NCBI RefSeq assembly: GCF_010501095.1
Contig: NZ_QVMP01000007.1
Location: 138,509-193,323, forward strand
DNA from: Dysgonomonas sp. 520
Lineage (GTDB): Bacteria; Bacteroidota; Bacteroidia; Bacteroidales; Dysgonomonadaceae
Length of the DNA: 54,815 bases
Direction of reading: 5' to 3'
In this document: piece after piece, positions 44,241 to 52,373 of the stretch
Layout of the letters: each line of letters starts with the position of its first letter
Position numbering within the stretch: the first letter of the stretch is position 1
Notes under the pieces: generated by a model
The model's input: only the letters and a program-made list of their open reading frames with translations
Databases searched by the model: none
Told to the model about the DNA's origin: nothing
Position numbers and translations under genes: made by a program

Positions 44241-45878
44241 ATGGATTTTCAAAAAAAAATATCGATTTGGTTGCCCCTCATAATAGGAGCATGTATAGCT
44301 ATCGGCATCCTTATCGGGAGCACCTTTTCTATCTTCAATTCGAGGAAAAGTTTATTCAACAGAGGCGATAAGCTGGAGGCTGTGCTTGAATATATTAATG
44401 AATCTTATGTTGACACGGTTAACATACAAGAACTGGTTGAATCATCAATACCTCAGATTATTGCTGGTTTGGATCCCCATTCCAGCTACATTTCGGCAAA
44501 AGAGATGGAGCTTACGGGCGACGACTTATCGGGTCATTTCAGCGGAATAGGTGTTCAGTTTTTCATTCTGAATGACACGATAACAATAGTGAGCGTTATA
44601 GATGAAGGGCCATCAAAAACCGCCGGGATTGAAGCCGGAGACAGGATTGTCTATGCCAACGACAGCTTGCTTGCCGGTGTAGGCATCACAAATGAACGTG
44701 TTTTCGAACAACTCAGAGGAAAAAAAGGAACAACTGTAAATTTAGGTATCAAAAGATATAATGAAAATGAGATAAGATACTTTACCATTGAACGGGACGA
44801 TGTTCCGGACAATAGTATTGAAGTTGTATTTACACCTATAAATGGTGTGGGATATATCAAGTTAAGTAAATTTTCGAGTACTACGAAACGAGAATTTTTG
44901 TCTGCCATATCGCAGTTGAAAAGTCAGAACATAAAGAGTTTTGTTATAGACCTGCGTCAAAATTCGGGTGGATTGTTACAACCTGCTATCGATTTGGCCA
45001 ACGAATTTTTACAAAAGGGTCAATTGATTGTATACACTGAAGGAAGAGCCTATAAACGAACCAATTACTCGGCTCTGGGTACGGGAACTTGTCAGGACGA
45101 TCAACTGATTCTCCTGATAGACGAAGGAAGTGCTTCTGCCAGTGAAGTCTTTGCCGGAGCAATACAAGACCACGACCGAGGTTTGATCATTGGGCGTCGC
45201 TCATTTGGTAAGGGATTGGTACAAAATCCATTTCCATTTCAAGACAATTCTGTATTACGCCTCACCATTGCCCGTTACTACACGCCTTCTGGCAGATGTA
45301 TTCAAAAACCATACGAAAAAGGACATAGCGAAGATTATAGTCAAGACTTGATGAACAGATACTTAAGAGGAGAATTTGACTCTCAGGATAGTATAAAATT
45401 AGACTATTCTTCAATTTTTTATACCGATGCCGGCAGAAAAATATACGGACATGGCGGTATCATGCCCGATGTGTTTGTTCCTCGCGATACGGTTGGGATA
45501 AATTCGTATTATACAAAATTGATGAACGGAAACGCCGTATATGAATTTGCTTTAGAATATACAGATCAGAACAGAAAACAACTGAAGTCTTTCAAGTCGT
45601 GGAAAGATATGCTAGCCCACTTAAACAGGCAGCCGTTGGTTCAGGATTTGGTTTCTTTTGCCGAAACTAACAAGAAAATCCGTCGACAACCACTGTTGGT
45701 GAACGAAACTCAAGATTTATTGCAAAGAATCATAACATCATATATTATTCGAAATTTCTTCGGAAACGATGGTTATTATCCTGTAATTCTGAGGAATGAC
45801 ATTGTCTTGAAAAAAGCCTTGGATCTGGCAAGTTCAAACAAAGCAATCCCCGAAGAGGTCAAAAAATATAACTTTTAG
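44241..45878 (+). CDS. C-terminal processing peptidase, S41A (CtpA/Prc-like)
   Basis: 545 aa with one N-terminal TM anchor (12-30) and a periplasmic body: PDZ domain (~100-185; GIGVQF then SKTAGIEAGDRI) and S41 protease domain. The catalytic Ser299 in GSASASE and Lys324 in SFGKGLVQ are 25 residues apart, as in Prc. It clips C termini of envelope proteins. It lies between dCMP deaminase and 5-FCL genes and is probably co-transcribed with both. Confidence 0.93.
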   Translation: MDFQKKISIWLPLIIGACIAIGILIGSTFSIFNSRKSLFNRGDKLEAVLEYINESYVDTVNIQELVESSIPQIIAGLDPHSSYISAKEMELTGDDLSGHFSGIGVQFFILNDTITIVSVIDEGPSKTAGIEAGDRIVYANDSLLAGVGITNERVFEQLRGKKGTTVNLGIKRYNENEIRYFTIERDDVPDNSIEVVFTPINGVGYIKLSKFSSTTKREFLSAISQLKSQNIKSFVIDLRQNSGGLLQPAIDLANEFLQKGQLIVYTEGRAYKRTNYSALGTGTCQDDQLILLIDEGSASASEVFAGAIQDHDRGLIIGRRSFGKGLVQNPFPFQDNSVLRLTIARYYTPSGRCIQKPYEKGHSEDYSQDLMNRYLRGEFDSQDSIKLDYSSIFYTDAGRKIYGHGGIMPDVFVPRDTVGINSYYTKLMNGNAVYEFALEYTDQNRKQLKSFKSWKDMLAHLNRQPLVQDLVSFAETNKKIRRQPLLVNETQDLLQRIITSYIIRNFFGNDGYYPVILRNDIVLKKALDLASSNKAIPEEVKKYNF

Positions 45879-45894
45879 AAAGGAAAAATACAAC

Positions 45895-46458
45895 TTGAAA
45901 CTCACGAAAGAAAACATACGCAAAGAGATATCCGTAATAAAAAAGAAACTGACATCGGACGAACTGAAATTTCAGTCCGATGAAGTTATTTCTGTGCTGG
46001 AAGCTACCGATACATTCTGCAAAGCCAGAAATATAATCATTTACAACAGCTTGCCCGACGAGGTGCATACTGATTCTATTCTGAAAAGATATGCGGGTGA
46101 CAAACGCTTTTTCTTGCCTGTGGTTGTAGACAACACAACATTAGCAATCAGGGAATATGCGCCGGATATGAGTTTCAGCACATCCAACCTCGGCATAAAA
46201 GAACCGCAAGGCGAAAATTTCACTGACTGGAAAAAGATAGATTTGATCATCGTTCCCGGGGTAGCATTCGACCGCCAACTAAACCGTCTGGGAAGGGGCA
46301 AAGGGTATTATGACCGCTTTCTGAAACAGGTAAAAGCACCTAAAATAGGGATATGCTTCGAGTTTCAGTTGTTGGATAAGATTCCGATAGATGAACACGA
46401 TATACCTATGGATATGGTGGTTACGGAAAACGAAATTATCTGCGACGGTATCTATTAA
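45895..46458 (+). CDS. 5-formyltetrahydrofolate cyclo-ligase (TTG start)
   Basis: Converts 5-formyl-THF to 5,10-methenyl-THF with ATP. 187 aa; the hallmark RLGRGKGYYDRFL lies at 131-143 and PGVAFD at 121-126. The start must be TTG: no ATG or GTG lies near the N terminus, the LTKENIRKEI residues are the normal family start, and AAAGGA precedes it by ~10 nt. It begins 16 bp after the ctpA stop. Confidence 0.92.
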   Translation: MKLTKENIRKEISVIKKKLTSDELKFQSDEVISVLEATDTFCKARNIIIYNSLPDEVHTDSILKRYAGDKRFFLPVVVDNTTLAIREYAPDMSFSTSNLGIKEPQGENFTDWKKIDLIIVPGVAFDRQLNRLGRGKGYYDRFLKQVKAPKIGICFEFQLLDKIPIDEHDIPMDMVVTENEIICDGIY

Positions 46459-46464
46459 GTTAGA

Positions 46465-46504
46465 GGCTAGTAAATAAGAAAAACTCGTATCTTATTTACT
46501 GGCT
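46465..46504. terminator. Bidirectional terminator hairpin
   Basis: GGCTAGTAAATAAGA pairs with TCTTATTTACTGGCT (two wobble positions) around a 10-nt loop, between the convergent 5-FCL and aspartic protease genes. Confidence 0.75.
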
Positions 46505-46517
46505 AGAAGCCTTTAAA

Positions 46518-47780
46518 TCATGGAGTATTACTTACTTTTTTTAATTCTTCTTGGGTTTCCTCGTGTCCAAATGCAGTTGCCTTTTTTAAGTAAGTTTGAT
46601 AATTCTTGTTATCCTTTTTAGACTTATAATATGTAGCGATAAAATAAAGGGCATTACCAATTGTTTTATCTTTTACATTTTTCTTTTCCAAATCTTTCAA
46701 TGTAAAATTACTTCCATATCTTCCCGCAATATAAGATTTATATGACAATGTCATAACTTCTATTGCTTTATCATAATCATTCTTGAGAAAATGGCAGAAG
46801 GATAAATGAAAATACAACAGATTAAGCTCTTTTGGAACTTTCAAAGCAAGGTCGCCATATTGATTCAAAGCATTCTCACCTATAAAAATCGCTTTATCGT
46901 AATCTTCTTTCTTAATATAGAGAAACATCTCTTTTACTACAATCAAAGTTCTGGTATCAATCCATTTTTCGACGCCATGTTCTTTAACGTAGGAAGCCTT
47001 AGTTTTATCATGTTCTTGTTTAGCCAAAGTATAGCAAAGTAGAGCCCTATCATATTCTTCATAGTCAAAAAATATCTCTCCTATATAAAAAAGATCCACA
47101 CTGTCAAATACAGATACATCCAAATTTAGAGCTATAAAAAACGCTATTAAAGCAGAGTCATTATCTTCATCATCTTTATATTTTTTTGCTTTTCTAAGCC
47201 ATTCACGGGCTTCTGCAGATTTATCCTTTGTTTCGGTAGGCTTCTTTTTTTGACTTGTACTTTTATCTTTTTCAGTTGTAGATGTAGCCTTGCCTGACTT
47301 GGGGGTAGTCTCTTTTTTAGACTTAGTATTTTTTCTTTTAGTTGTAATAATTAACTCGTCACCATCCAATTTTATTGTTCCTAATTGTTTAATAGCAGAT
47401 TGTCCTAATAATAAAGGAGCTTTCAAACTATGTACAACAGAGGCTTCCACATTTGTCAAAACTTTATTTCCTATCTTTATTTTCCGTAGAATAATATTAG
47501 TGTTATCAACAATACTACCATCTGCAATTTGGGATTTAGAGGAACCTACGAAATCATCCGCATCGATATAACCGTTTTTTATCATGAACATAACCTCAGT
47601 CAATGAAATTGAAACATTACTGGCTCCGGTATCAAAAATAAAACGCAGCTTAAGTCCGTTTACTTCACAAGGAATCGTATAAATTCCACCCTCTTTTTGC
47701 ATCTTTATGCGGGTTTGCGAATTTAAAATAAGTGGAAATAACAATAGTAGCAGGAAATAAATAATCTTAATGCTTCTCAT
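46518..47780 (-). CDS. Retropepsin-like aspartic protease fused to TPR repeats
   Basis: 420 aa. A signal sequence (MRSIKIIYFLLLLLFPLILN) is followed by a clan AA protease domain (~25-145) with the catalytic FDTGAS (Asp50-Thr-Gly) and a second strand segment LLLGQSAIKQLG. This single-DTG type works as a dimer. A linker of about 50 residues made almost only of Lys, Thr, Ser and Glu (~150-195) leads to TPR-like helices (~200-415; YDRALLCYTLAKQEH, DYDKAIFIGENALNQYG). Probably periplasmic. It is the last chromosomal-looking gene before the serine recombinase, divergent from it. Confidence 0.8.
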   Translation of the reverse strand: MRSIKIIYFLLLLLFPLILNSQTRIKMQKEGGIYTIPCEVNGLKLRFIFDTGASNVSISLTEVMFMIKNGYIDADDFVGSSKSQIADGSIVDNTNIILRKIKIGNKVLTNVEASVVHSLKAPLLLGQSAIKQLGTIKLDGDELIITTKRKNTKSKKETTPKSGKATSTTEKDKSTSQKKKPTETKDKSAEAREWLRKAKKYKDDEDNDSALIAFFIALNLDVSVFDSVDLFYIGEIFFDYEEYDRALLCYTLAKQEHDKTKASYVKEHGVEKWIDTRTLIVVKEMFLYIKKEDYDKAIFIGENALNQYGDLALKVPKELNLLYFHLSFCHFLKNDYDKAIEVMTLSYKSYIAGRYGSNFTLKDLEKKNVKDKTIGNALYFIATYYKSKKDNKNYQTYLKKATAFGHEETQEELKKVSNTP

Positions 47781-47830
47781 TTTCTATATTAAAAATTTTA
47801 AATCACCCCTTTTGTGGAAGGAAAAACTAT

Positions 47831-47861
47831 TTTGTAATTTAAAATTGCTTTCATATTTTTG
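47831..47861 (+). promoter_or_regulatory. Recombinase promoter, near-consensus
   Basis: TTTG (47831-47834), a 19-bp spacer, then TATTTTTG (47854-47861): both boxes of the Bacteroidetes primary promoter (TTTG / TAnnTTTG) at the preferred spacing. The leader is about 32 nt. Confidence 0.75.
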
Positions 47862-47899
47862 TATAAGAAATCTGCACAAAAATACGATAAAATAATGAC

Positions 47900-49795
47900 A
47901 TGAAAGCAGCCTTATTACTTAGAGTTTCCACCGAAGTACAGGATTTAGAAAGCCAAATAAAAGACTTGCGCCCTGTAGCAGAAAGTATGGGGTACGAAGT
48001 TCCCGAAGAATACATTTTCGGAGAACATATCACAGGAAAAGACGATATTCGAAAAGGAGAGCGACAATCTATTACCAAGCTAAAGAAAGCATGTAAGACA
48101 GGGGATATTTCGGTAATATTTATTCACGAAGTATCACGATTAAGTAGGAGTAGTATTGATGGACGTTCCTTTGTGCGTGATTTCAACGAAATGAAGATAC
48201 CTATTTATTTCAAAGATAGAGGTCTTTGGACTTTAAACAGGGACACATTAGAAGAAGACAGTACGACAAAAATGATAGTAGGTCTTTTCTTTGACTTTGC
48301 AGAGCAAGAATTGAAAACATTGAAAAGCAGAACTAACAGAGGACGCAGAAATGCAGCTAGTAAAGGACTGGCAACAGGTGGTTATTTAAATTACGGGTAC
48401 AAAAAAGATGTAGAGAGTGGAAAAGTCATTATAGATGAAACAGAAGCCATATTTGTGAAAGAAATGTTTTCAAAATATGCCACAGGAGAATATAGTTTGG
48501 GAAATCTGACAAGACATGCAAATACATTGGAGTATCCAACCAGATATGCTAAGAATAGCAAAAAAGGAACATTCATTACAGCTAGCGGCTATACCAAATC
48601 AACACAAAATCTGAAATGGAACAAGGGGGTACTCAGCAGTATGCTCAACAATAAAATATACATCGGGGAACACCATTTTCAGGATGTGACCAAAAATGTT
48701 CCTGCCATTATTGATAAAGAATTATTTGATAGAGTTCAAACAAAATTGGCTTCTAACCCTAAATTTGTTGAGAAATCGAGGAATTATATACATTTACTGC
48801 AAAAGAAAGTTGTTTGCGGACATTGTGGTAATTTGTTAACTGGACATATTGGTTCTGACAATGTAAATGGATATTACTTATGTTCAAGTTATTTTGGTTC
48901 AATGACGAAATGCGGAAATACCACCCTTAATTATGAAAAATTCGAGACTATTGTTTGGCATTTTATCAAGCATCATTCCGATATATTTATGGAACTGAAT
49001 GAAAAAGAAAAAGAGGACAAAATAGCTAAACTCGAAGAAAAGAAAAAGGAAAATCTAGTAGCAATAACATTGAAAGAAAGGCTTGTTCAACAAGAACAAC
49101 AGAAAGTTAAAAGTCTGCTTGAATTGGTAAAATCAAGTGGCGGTGCATTCAGTATGTCGGACATTGTAAATGACAAAAATGAAATTGACAATACTGTGGC
49201 TAATTATGAGCAACAAATAATCAAACTCAATTCCGAAATAAAGTTAATAAACAATAGGATTAACCAAATTCGAGATGTTCAATTTTCGAAAGAAACGATT
49301 GCTAATATAGAAGCCGACAGAACACAAATGAAGAAGGTTATTAACGAAGTGATAGACCATATTACAGTGTACAAAGTCAATAACAGCGCAGTAGTTATGC
49401 AAGTTGAAATGTACAATGATTCGACAATATATAATATCCTGTTAAATCAAAGAAGTAAGCGCATATTCAAGTATTGGTACATCGAAGAACACGTTGCTGC
49501 ATTTTTAATGGGTAAGCATAGGGCATCAACACTGAAAGAGTGCGATAATTTTTATTTTTACAATCCCGAAGCACTTACTCACGATGGTTTTCCATATTGG
49601 GGATATTATCTTTTCGAAGAAATGTGCGCAATTTTAGAACACGCTGGCTTATATGTTGAATATATGCCTGCTAAGCCATTTATCAATCCAAAAAGTAAAA
49701 AACCCGATATTATACCTACTGACGAAACAGAATTCAGAGAATATATGACGAATAAATTTGGTACAGAGTTTAATTCAGAGGATATGTATATGTAA
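47900..49795 (+). CDS. Large serine site-specific recombinase
   Basis: 631 aa. The resolvase domain starts with LLLRVSTE (nucleophile Ser10) and has VSRLSRSS at 78-85 with active-site arginines; a recombinase domain follows (~155-285; GYLNYGYKKD, LSSMLNNKIYIGEHHF). A zinc ribbon uses Cys306, Cys309, Cys328 and Cys338, then a coiled coil (~365-470) as in serine integrases. The C-terminal ~130 residues (after TVYKVNNSAVVMQ) are extra and not recognised; that tail is odd for the family. Enzymes of this type cut and rejoin att sites through a Ser-DNA link, probably integrating this element. Confidence 0.92.
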   Translation: MKAALLLRVSTEVQDLESQIKDLRPVAESMGYEVPEEYIFGEHITGKDDIRKGERQSITKLKKACKTGDISVIFIHEVSRLSRSSIDGRSFVRDFNEMKIPIYFKDRGLWTLNRDTLEEDSTTKMIVGLFFDFAEQELKTLKSRTNRGRRNAASKGLATGGYLNYGYKKDVESGKVIIDETEAIFVKEMFSKYATGEYSLGNLTRHANTLEYPTRYAKNSKKGTFITASGYTKSTQNLKWNKGVLSSMLNNKIYIGEHHFQDVTKNVPAIIDKELFDRVQTKLASNPKFVEKSRNYIHLLQKKVVCGHCGNLLTGHIGSDNVNGYYLCSSYFGSMTKCGNTTLNYEKFETIVWHFIKHHSDIFMELNEKEKEDKIAKLEEKKKENLVAITLKERLVQQEQQKVKSLLELVKSSGGAFSMSDIVNDKNEIDNTVANYEQQIIKLNSEIKLINNRINQIRDVQFSKETIANIEADRTQMKKVINEVIDHITVYKVNNSAVVMQVEMYNDSTIYNILLNQRSKRIFKYWYIEEHVAAFLMGKHRASTLKECDNFYFYNPEALTHDGFPYWGYYLFEEMCAILEHAGLYVEYMPAKPFINPKSKKPDIIPTDETEFREYMTNKFGTEFNSEDMYM

Positions 49796-49831
49796 AATAG
49801 TTTCGGCTTAATCTGACAGTTAGTAATAAAA

Positions 49832-49857
49832 ACGAGTAGCTATTGCTAGCCACTCGT
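49832..49857 (-). terminator. Terminator of the small gene at 49865
   Basis: ACGAGTGGCTA pairs with TAGCTACTCGT (one G-U) around a 4-nt loop, then TTTTTA on the minus strand. Confidence 0.85.
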
Positions 49858-49864
49858 AGTAGTT

Positions 49865-50134
49865 TTAGTCGCCGCTTCCGTTCTGAAAGGCAGCAATCTC
49901 TTCAGGCGTGTATCGGGAGAGAAATTGACGGATTTCATCTTCCCTAGCTTTGAGTTCTTCCTGTTTCAGAGAAGCAAGAACTTCCTCTAAGTTTTTCATC
50001 CACACTTCGTAGTTCTTTATAAGTGTCTCGCACTTATTAGTGTAATACTTGGCATTGCCGTCCAATGAGAACCAATTACCATACAACTCAATCTGAGCCT
50101 TGCGACTTCCGTCGCCTAAATTAATTAAAGACAT
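49865..50134 (-). CDS. Small hypothetical protein of the element
   Basis: 89 aa, mostly helical and charged: SLINLGDGSRKAQIELYGNW at the N terminus, then a coiled-coil-like WMKNLEEVLASLKQEELKARED, ending EEIAAFQNGSGD. No family recognised. It has the clearest promoter on the minus strand in the element, overlapped by a palindrome, and its own terminator, so it is expressed and regulated as a unit. Confidence 0.65.
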   Translation of the reverse strand: MSLINLGDGSRKAQIELYGNWFSLDGNAKYYTNKCETLIKNYEVWMKNLEEVLASLKQEELKAREDEIRQFLSRYTPEEIAAFQNGSGD

Positions 50135-50221
50135 AAATTTTAATTTAATGTAAAACAGATTTGTTCAATAAACGATTAAATCTCTTTTATATCTGTTTAA
50201 TTAATAGGCTAAAACCGTCAC

Positions 50222-50259
50222 AAAGATAAATACTAGTTATGTAACTAACAAACTAGTAA
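50222..50259 (-). promoter_or_regulatory. Consensus promoter overlapped by an operator-like palindrome
   Basis: On the minus strand TTTG (50250-50253), a 20-bp spacer and TATCTTTG (50222-50229) form a full promoter. The inverted repeat TACTAGTT-N12-AACTAGTA (50232-50259) covers the spacer and -33 box, and GTTATGTAAC lies at its centre. This arrangement suits a repressor operator. The leader is about 80 nt. Confidence 0.7.
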
Positions 50260-50277
50260 CAGGTATTTTTTCAAATA

Positions 50278-50847
50278 CTAATTAGTTTGATTAAAGAATG
50301 CTATTTCTTTTTCAAAATCTCCTTTGATATGAGAGAGGAATAAACTATATACTTCTTCATCTGTTTTTAGTTTCTCAATATATGATTGAAAGAACTGCCT
50401 TAACTCTATCTCTAACTGTCTAGGATTGACGATTAAACAGCCTCGTTCTGTACTAAAGGATTTAGACGAGCCTGTATAACAAAGTTGTCCTGAATTTTTA
50501 ATGTTATTTTCGTGTAATAATCCATTTCTAAATTCGTCATAAGCTCTCTCTGACAATACTGTTTCTAGAGAGAAATTATTCTGTAACAATTTAGTCACTC
50601 TATATTTTACTGGATTCTTTTCTTTAGGACTTATCCTTACCGAATATTTTGCTAATGCGTCAATCATTGAAAATTCGATAATTGCAGAGGCATAAGCGTT
50701 ATTTTGGTCATTCAATAGCTTGATAGCTTTTAGAAAATATTCCGTCATTCTTTCTTCAAATGCACTGATAAGAGAGTTTTTGTTTGTTAAATCTAAATCT
50801 TTCAAAAGGACACTTGGCGAAAAATGAATATTGTCGTTGATGTTCAT
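50278..50847 (-). CDS. HEPN-like protein
   Basis: A 189-aa, all-helical, cytosolic protein. The segment DEFRNGLLHENN contains R107-x4-H112, the R-x4-6-H signature of HEPN domains, preceded by helices of the right length (SAIIEFSMIDALAKYSV). Many HEPN proteins are ribonuclease toxins or defence effectors. No obvious nucleotidyltransferase partner (MNT) is adjacent, so an ordinary toxin-antitoxin pair is not seen. The family assignment rests on one motif. Confidence 0.55.
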   Translation of the reverse strand: MNINDNIHFSPSVLLKDLDLTNKNSLISAFEERMTEYFLKAIKLLNDQNNAYASAIIEFSMIDALAKYSVRISPKEKNPVKYRVTKLLQNNFSLETVLSERAYDEFRNGLLHENNIKNSGQLCYTGSSKSFSTERGCLIVNPRQLEIELRQFFQSYIEKLKTDEEVYSLFLSHIKGDFEKEIAFFNQTN

Positions 50848-50870
50848 ATCTGTATGTTTTTTTATTATAC

Positions 50871-50900
50871 AACGGCAAATATAGGTGATTATTTGCCGTT
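50871..50900 (-). terminator. Hairpin between the LRR and HEPN-like genes, overlapping a promoter
   Basis: AACGGCAAATA pairs perfectly over 11 bp with TATTTGCCGTT around an 8-nt loop. The 3' arm contributes the TATATTTG -7 element (50876-50883, minus strand) of the HEPN-like gene. The U-tail is weak. Confidence 0.6.
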
Positions 50901-50909
50901 TATCATTAT

Positions 50910-51995
50910 TTATTTAACAATTACTTTCTGACTTTCATTATCTACTCTTACAATATAGACACCTCTATTCAAACCTATCTCTGTATATCCGTTAATATCG
51001 GATTGATATACTATTTGTCCAGACAGACTATAAATTGATATAGATGTTTGTTCTTTTACATCAATAGAAATACCGTTTAAAATTGGTTGAATAGAAATAT
51101 TGTCTTTGCTGATAGAGTATATTGAACTTTCTTCTTCTTCAATGATATTATCAAATCCCCAAGCCCACCAATAGGCAGAATAAGACTCTTTAGGTACATA
51201 TAATTTACATGACGTTTTGTCTATCCACTCAAAACTATTAGATTGGATAGTTGGAGGAGTCGGATTTTTAGAGTGTATTTTCTTTAATCCGGTACAACCA
51301 CTAAAAGCATATGATGAGATAGAAGTAATATTAAAGGGAATAGTAATACTTGTTAATCCTGTACAACCTTGGAAAGTGCCAAATCCAATAAAAGTAACAT
51401 CACTTGGAATAGTAATGTCTATCAATCCTATGCAATCTTGGAAAGCCCATCCCCCAATAGTAGTAATACTATTAGGAATAGTAATGCTTGTTAAACTACT
51501 ACAACCAGAAAAAGCAGAACTATATATTGAAGTAACACCATCAGGAACAACAATGCTTGTTAATCCTTTACAGCCATAAAAAGCACCATCCTCAATACGA
51601 ATAATATTATCAGGAATAGTAACACTTTTCAATTTTGACAATAAACGAAACATACTCTCCCCCAAAATATTATTTGAAGTATAATAGTAATAAGTTTCAC
51701 CTGAAACAGTAGAATAACGAGTAGTATAATATCCCCCTCCTTCAACAATATTTGCTCCTTTAATATTAAGAATAGATAAATTAGTCATTCCCCTAATAGT
51801 CTTAATATCATCTCCGTTTAGATTGCCTGTTAATGTTAAATCAGTGATGTCATTAGTTCTTGCTCCTAACTGTGATTTTAAAGACCCTGCTTCAACATGT
51901 AATGTAATTGGAGGAACATCCTGCGCATGTAAATTGAATTGCAGCAATAAGACTATTATTACTACCATTGATTTGAAAAGATACTTTTTTAGCAT
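50910..51995 (-). CDS. BspA-type leucine-rich-repeat protein with T9SS sorting domain
   Basis: 361 aa: signal peptide (to about HAQ, residue 25), a short N-terminal region, about five to six LRR_5-type repeats of ~23 residues (~120-250; each with an AFxGCxxLTSITIP-like unit), and a C-terminal ~65-residue Por-type sorting domain (SIYSLSGQIVYQ ... GVYIVRV). It should be exported by Sec, then through a type IX secretion system to the surface. BspA-like proteins in relatives bind host matrix or other bacteria. As cargo on an integrative element, it may alter surface adhesion. Confidence 0.85.
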   Translation of the reverse strand: MLKKYLFKSMVVIIVLLLQFNLHAQDVPPITLHVEAGSLKSQLGARTNDITDLTLTGNLNGDDIKTIRGMTNLSILNIKGANIVEGGGYYTTRYSTVSGETYYYYTSNNILGESMFRLLSKLKSVTIPDNIIRIEDGAFYGCKGLTSIVVPDGVTSIYSSAFSGCSSLTSITIPNSITTIGGWAFQDCIGLIDITIPSDVTFIGFGTFQGCTGLTSITIPFNITSISSYAFSGCTGLKKIHSKNPTPPTIQSNSFEWIDKTSCKLYVPKESYSAYWWAWGFDNIIEEEESSIYSISKDNISIQPILNGISIDVKEQTSISIYSLSGQIVYQSDINGYTEIGLNRGVYIVRVDNESQKVIVK

Positions 51996-52056
51996 AATCT
52001 ATTTGTATTATTTGTGTCTTTTTGTTCCCTCTAAAGACTGTTATAAAAATAAAGAA

Positions 52057-52136
52057 AGCGCAGGAACATTAAGTCTTATCTGTCTTAGAGGCATCGCCAA
52101 ACGCCAGTTGCACAAATAGAAACAATGTCCTGCGCT
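52057..52136 (-). repeat. Structured palindromic element A
   Basis: AGCGCAGGACATT pairs with AATGTTCCTGCGCT (one bulged base). The ~53-nt interior, read on the minus strand, contains TTGTGCAAC, TTGGCGAT and CTAAGACA in that order. Element B has the same interior words with a different but also paired stem. It lies 62 bp upstream of the LRR gene. Confidence 0.65.
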
Positions 52137-52169
52137 CTTATTTATATATAAAAATTATATACAAACAGA

Positions 52170-52256
52170 ACGCAAGTGCTTGTTATCTACTAATCTTGTG
52201 CAACGTTGAAAATTGGCGATTTCCTAAGACAAGAATAATATCTTAAACACTTTCGT
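52170..52256 (+). repeat. Structured palindromic element B (inverted relative to A)
   Basis: ACGCAAGTGCTT pairs with AAACACTTTCGT (about 10 of 12, plus wobble). The interior, read on the plus strand, contains TTGTGCAAC, TTGGCGAT and CTAAGACA as in element A. The stem sequences differ between A and B while remaining paired. Confidence 0.6.
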
Positions 52257-52307
52257 AAATTAAATAAGTTTACTAGCTATCAACGTTTTGATTTGCTAGA
52301 TTCAAAG

Positions 52308-52315
52308 CAAAGGTA
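52308..52315 (-). promoter_or_regulatory. Possible -7 element for the LRR gene
   Basis: TACCTTTG on the minus strand. If used, the LRR mRNA would have a ~305-nt leader containing both palindromic elements. The gap 51996-52373 holds nothing else that I recognise. Confidence 0.4.
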
Positions 52316-52373
52316 ATAAATAACCATAGATTTTTTATGTTTTAATAATCTTACTATTAGAGACTAGTCATAT

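Noticed and set aside
52057-52256. Integron attC sites or REP elements
   Set aside because: No RYYYAAC/GTTRRRY boxes, no integron integrase, and no GTAG head typical of REPs; the two copies are inverted, not in cassette array order.
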